From Zopfochytrium polystomum (Eukaryota; Chytridiomycota; Chytridiomycetes; Chytridiales; Chytridiaceae), in contig JAIVFJ010000190.1 of the NCBI GenBank assembly GCA_025765615.1, positions 59,842 to 123,841 on the forward strand: 64,000 bases of DNA, read 5' to 3'. This document shows positions 61,401 to 64,000 of this stretch, in pieces; position 1 is the first letter of the stretch; each line of letters opens with the position of its first letter. A program made the translations under genes and the position numbers. Below the pieces are notes generated by a model. That model ran no database searches and had not been told where the DNA came from. It worked only from the letters and a program-made list of their open reading frames with translations.

Positions 61401-62216
61401 CTTGAAGTTACCAGATCTGAGCCCAAGAACATTGATGCTGTTGCTATGCAGAAGATGCACACTGTGTCACTTGAGAAGTATAAGGAAAAGGCCAACTTGA
61501 CTGGAGTGGTGGCACCCCTGGTGGTCCCCCCTCACCGGGGGCCCTGCCAGGTGGTTCGTTCTGGTGCAATGTTTAACAGGAGGTGGTTGAGATGCCTTGT
61601 GGCCTGGATGGGAGGCCGTGTGGCCTATCACCAGAAGTGCAAGAAGTGTGATGCTGAGCTGGACAGGAACCATGCCTTGGAGTGTTCAGGTGTGCGCCGC
61701 CTCCTGGAGGCGGACCACCCTGAGTGCGTCCCAAGCCTGGAGCAGGCGAGGAGGAACATCACAGTGCTGGATCTGCTGCTGCAGACTCTGACTTTCTGGG
61801 CGCCCTACACAGCCAATGATGCAGATAAGATTCCTCAGGAGACGAGGGTGGCTTCAAAGAAGCTGGGGATGAAGCTTGCTAGGCTGATTGCAAAGATTCG
61901 AGTGGAATGCGCCGGAATGAGGGACTTTGTGGATGCTTCAGAGACCACAGCAGAACAGGAGGCCGATTATTTGATGGAAGCAGGGACAGTAGATGATAGG
62001 AGGGCGGATTTGAGGACTCGCATGCAGATGGCGCAGGTGCGGCGGCAAGCTAGGGAAGCCCTGCGTGCGCACTGGGATCCAGTACGCAACAAGGGGTTTA
62101 GGGAATCGAGGAACAGGTGGCTGGCTAAGGAGACTCAGGGAGTGACGGGGAGGCCGGACGGATCTGGGTGGGTTGACTCTGATACAGAGAGTGGAGCTTC
62201 AGTGGGAGGTGGATGA
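58464..62216 (+). CDS. LINE d ORF2: APE endonuclease, reverse transcriptase, zinc cluster
   Basis: 1250 residues from ATG 58464, which overlaps the ORF1 stop (ATGATTGA). The frame is open further upstream, but this ATG is preferred because ELRFGFVNLNCS aligns with the start of copy b. Domains: APE-type endonuclease (about residues 1-240: LIIGDFNTSLQEYG near 145, TDLLLVNRAG, FTDHRMLTFEL), a linker rich in Arg/Lys, reverse transcriptase (about 480-830: NYRPISLCSR, GGFRRHRSTMDQA, YLDIKAAYD, GTVLSPMLF, LLFADDSAVF near 728), thumb/C-terminal region, zinc cluster CKKCDAELDRNHALEC (about 1058-1073) and a basic tail. It would nick telomeric DNA and copy the RNA in place. Intact by eye. Confidence 0.93.
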   Translation: MIDELRFGFVNLNCSLSGHVKNIDQAFSDSDYILLADTGVCVGESNPLRGMVAESRGPPPEYVVRQAIGHKGKKGVSIHKSRRMEEDLVVQTLEKDTKGEWVIARMSEIIMAVVYFAPSTDLEVLQSFSATADRIAGANPQAPFLIIGDFNTSLQEYGCAHSQPRLRVDWWRAWIDGSGWSRVEPVRGQWTTFSPRIAGPAGRGVTDLLLVNRAGLGAVHNLVVHDAPEEYLAFTDHRMLTFELRTHLTMKPPFERLNVRRLMLRQVQYEKKLAETRKPLRQEIHSAWKTVNAAAVAQEEWSFERRRACADSVSQLVVKWLVDTGVQVAGKTKFSGGAGGPDVEEKHLEELKRRRDLSRMEAEAHPDADPVGQKDAWAKFRQWNRLTKVAIKRYRKRVYSAVQDLAVKDFAAEAKRIKCQKSRVERTHCALDPQKLPDYAAHFRGTIGHEPTGTDAINQDVLAACSTERPMVPLKLSEVAWIKKNAVEEACKIAPRGKAPGEDALFGELVCIAPHVVAPVLQRFFQLLAALQVVPTLWGIANVALVYKNKGVNTDVANYRPISLCSRLRLVYERVLAPQVERVVEGMIHPSQGGFRRHRSTMDQAFTLHELQQQYPDLTVVYLDIKAAYDCTNRNYVWESIWNAKNDKSPEFTRNQLLPILRSLFDFNACQLLVMGQKSDQIPVTRGFLQGTVLSPMLFNVAINSLPEALSRVPHSQLECGGLKINSLLFADDSAVFARNKAVLQNMLDEVHNWSQRRGMTFAAQKCVVVSKTRNLRLQMNGVVLPQEKTTLQLGLVRDCNGIDFETSLQMRVKKTEKMLQFLKSRGFNGWGFRPVNAYRVYMCFLRPMLEYGFALRPNSEAFLAPAQKVQDMCLRQALSFGKTSSTVAMHLIFGVVPMVARNKMLNARYFYRLHHIQDQRNTTAHMYRHMAERGRRAPAGSLTRLTLFTPDVDLYFGSVPRKALAQIPFVRHRTYPYDLEVTRSEPKNIDAVAMQKMHTVSLEKYKEKANLTGVVAPLVVPPHRGPCQVVRSGAMFNRRWLRCLVAWMGGRVAYHQKCKKCDAELDRNHALECSGVRRLLEADHPECVPSLEQARRNITVLDLLLQTLTFWAPYTANDADKIPQETRVASKKLGMKLARLIAKIRVECAGMRDFVDASETTAEQEADYLMEAGTVDDRRADLRTRMQMAQVRRQAREALRAHWDPVRNKGFRESRNRWLAKETQGVTGRPDGSGWVDSDTESGASVGGG

Positions 62217-62501
62217 GTGTCTGGTTCTGTTGCCTCATCATTTGTTTTCCATTTGTTTTTTGTTGTGTTGACTTTATATTTTTAAGCTGTTGTCTGGTTT
62301 AGGTTTGTCTCTACTGCTCTTTCAGATTTCTTCTCTTCACCTTGGCCTCTTTGTTTTTCTTCCTCTTTGGCTTTCTCTCTCTTACATGTGTCCCCTCCTG
62401 ACCTCTTGGACCTTCCTTCCTTCACACGCATGTACTTTTTTAACTTTCAAGCTGCAGATTCCTCACCTTCGGGTTGGAGCGAATAATACACTATTGAAAA
62501 G

Positions 62502-62518
62502 TTAGGGTTAGGGTTAGG
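62502..62518 (+). repeat. Interstitial telomeric repeat between LINE d and S'
   Basis: TTAGGGTTAGGGTTAGG. Confidence 0.95.
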
Positions 62519-63845
62519 AAGGGGGGCGACAGGACGAAGAACTTGAAGGGGACCTCGACCCGACGCACGTGGGCGACGACGCTGTGTGACCGGTTGAAGG
62601 CTCAATGGCAGGGTGGGGCCAGAGCCTAGACTTGCCAGACTAGGTGGTGGTGTGGTGGAGGAGAAGGGGCTTGCTTGCTTAAGAGAGGGAGGCCCCCCCT
62701 ATGAGGGTGACGGGGGCCTCGAGTGTTGGGCTTGTTGCTTGGTGTTTGAACTAGAGAAGTTTCTTGACCAGAGGGACTTTATTCAGCGTGAGCTTTCGGC
62801 TGTTTTGGCAGCCTCTTCAGACGCTTGAGTGAACAAAGAAAAACCAAGGGTTAAGAAACTTCAAACCAAAGGAACCAACAAGGGTGATTGCAACACTTGG
62901 GGTTTGAAAGCAAGCAAGGGATAGGGGATCAAGGGTAGGTTGCACTCACACACACACACACACACACAAAGAAAGATTAAAAGACAGCATCATACCTCAA
63001 ACCAAATGTCAAGGGCACAGGGGACACTTTTGGGTTTGGAAGAGTTTCTGGCAAGGAGAGGGGTGAAAGGGGGGGGCCCTGCCAGGCTTTATATACCCCC
63101 AGCCCAAGGGGGTCAAGCCATGGAAGGAAATGGAATGAATGAAACAGCAAAAAAGGAAAAAGTGATTCCAAAGGTGATACCAAAGGTGATTCCAAAGGAG
63201 GGGTGATTCCAAAGGTGATTCCAAAGGAAAGGTGATTCCAAAGGTGATACCAAAGGTGATTCCAAAGGAGAAGTGATTCCAAAGGTGATTCCAAAGGAGA
63301 GGTGATTCCAAAGGTGATTCCAATGGTGATTCCAATGGAAGGGTGATTCCAAAGGTGATTCCAAAGGAGAGGTGATTCCAATGGTGATTCCAATGGTGAT
63401 TCCAAAGGAGAGGTGATTCCAAAGGTGATTCCAAAGGTGATTCCAGTGGTGATTCCAATGGAAGGGTGATTCCAAAGGTGATTCCAATGGTGATTCCAAT
63501 GGTGATTCCAATGGAAAGGTGATTCCAAAGGTGATTCCAGTGGTGATTCCAATGGTGATTCCAATGGAAGGGTGATTCCAAAGGTGATTCCAAAGGTGAT
63601 TCCAGTGGTGATTCCAGTGGTGATTCCAATGGTGATTCCAAAGGGAAGGGTGATTCCAATGGTGATTCCAGTGGTGATTCCAGTGGTGATTCCAAAGGTG
63701 ATTCCAAAGATTCCAAAGAGATTCCAACCAAAAGAGGAAGAGATTCACCACAAAGGACCCCTCTGGGCGTCTGACACTGCCCAAAAAGGCAACTTCCATA
63801 AAAGGAAGGCGGTCACATGACCGCCATGTGACCAGTCACGGGGGC
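62519..63845 (+). repeat. Subtelomeric unit S' (distal copy)
   Basis: Second copy of unit S, with the same head, (CA)n tract, minus-strand TATA (TATATAAAG near 63089) and a longer 12-bp minisatellite. A 3' tail of about 120 bp is absent from the proximal copy and includes the near-palindrome GGCGGTCA-CA-TGACCGCC. It directly borders the terminal telomere. Confidence 0.9.
63161..63728 (+). repeat. 12-bp minisatellite in unit S'
   Basis: About 570 bp of GGTGATTCCAAA-type units, about 200 bp longer than in the proximal copy, with a different order of AAA, AAT and AGT variants. Confidence 0.92.
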
Positions 63846-64000
63846 TAGGGTTAAGGTTAGGGTTAGGGTTAGGGTTAAGGTTAGGGTTAGGGTTAGGGTT
63901 AAGGTTAAGGTTAAGGTTAGGGTTAGGTTAGGGTTAGGGTTAGGGTTAGGTAGGGTTAGGTTAGGGTTAGGGTTAGGGTTAGGGTTAGGGTTAGGGTTAG
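63846..64000 (+). repeat. Terminal telomeric repeat array
   Basis: 155 bases of TTAGGG running in the G-rich strand toward the window end, the right orientation for a chromosome end. The proximal part has TTAAGG variants and single TTAGG or TAGGG units, while the distal part is uniform. The sequence stops inside the array. Confidence 0.96.

Larger units (their letters stand above)
56470..62501 (+). mobile_element. Telomere-inserted LINE copy d (near full length)
   Basis: 6.0 kb with ORF1 and a complete ORF2, a 3' UTR of about 285 bp and the 3' end ACACTATTGAAAAG followed by TTAGGG repeats. No poly(A) tail. It is the best reference copy in the window. The 5' end lies inside the ORF1 frame, so a short 5' part may be missing. 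Confidence 0.93.

Overview
The window is a eukaryotic chromosome arm running into its telomere. Supporting signs are spliceosomal introns, U6 and U2 snRNA genes, tRNA genes with introns at position 37/38, Ty3/gypsy, copia-like and LINE retrotransposons, and TTAGGG repeats that start at 63846 and run to base 64000. The host looks like a fungus, most likely a zoosporic (chytrid-type) fungus. The hints are TTAGGG telomeres, chromodomain gypsy elements, short introns (47-135 nt where traceable) and a decayed run of 'WWK-x-SGL-x-LK' repeats at 31.5-33.4 kb, a repeat type I associate with chytrid proteomes. The species call is inference only.

Layout. 1-6.3 kb is genic: the last three exons of a 5-oxoprolinase (+), a four-exon zinc alcohol dehydrogenase (-) with three frame disruptions, a four-exon secreted protein (-), and weaker coding candidates. 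6.34-7.26 kb is a 0.4-kb inverted repeat whose arms each carry a complete U6 snRNA gene pointing inward. 8.37-19.0 kb is a nest of two Ty3/gypsy elements. An old minus-strand element (A; TSD TCGCT, tRNA-iMet-type PBS, frameshifted pol) is split inside its Gag zinc knuckle by an apparently intact plus-strand chromovirus (B; TSD CCATC, identical-length LTRs). B has a Tf1-type self-priming site and a CCCAAAC frameshift site followed by a predicted pseudoknot.

20.6-43.2 kb is a protein-poor tRNA island: about 20 tRNA genes or relics of many isotypes, spaced roughly 0.1-1.9 kb apart outside the interruption, several with short introns. It is interrupted at 30.3-35.8 kb by GC-rich DNA holding a U2 snRNA gene and the WWK-repeat relic. 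A 1.1-kb segment with two tRNAs is duplicated at 22.5 and 42.2 kb.

43.28-64 kb is a telomeric mosaic. Units are joined head to tail by very short TTAGGG tracts and all lie in the same orientation: S, G, LINE a, G', LINE b, LINE c, LINE d, S', then the terminal telomere. The LINEs encode an APE endonuclease/reverse transcriptase ORF2 and, in copy d, an ORF1. They have no poly(A) tail, and their 3' ends abut TTAGGGTTAGG. This is what a telomere-repeat-targeted non-LTR retrotransposon would leave, comparable in logic to SART/TRAS or MoTeR elements. One LINE copy and one S copy are cut short by telomeric repeats, as if a broken end had been healed and later buried. This mosaic is the most interesting system in the window.

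Several genes carry single-base indels in C/G runs. Either they are decaying subtelomeric genes or the assembly has homopolymer errors; the sequence alone does not decide.
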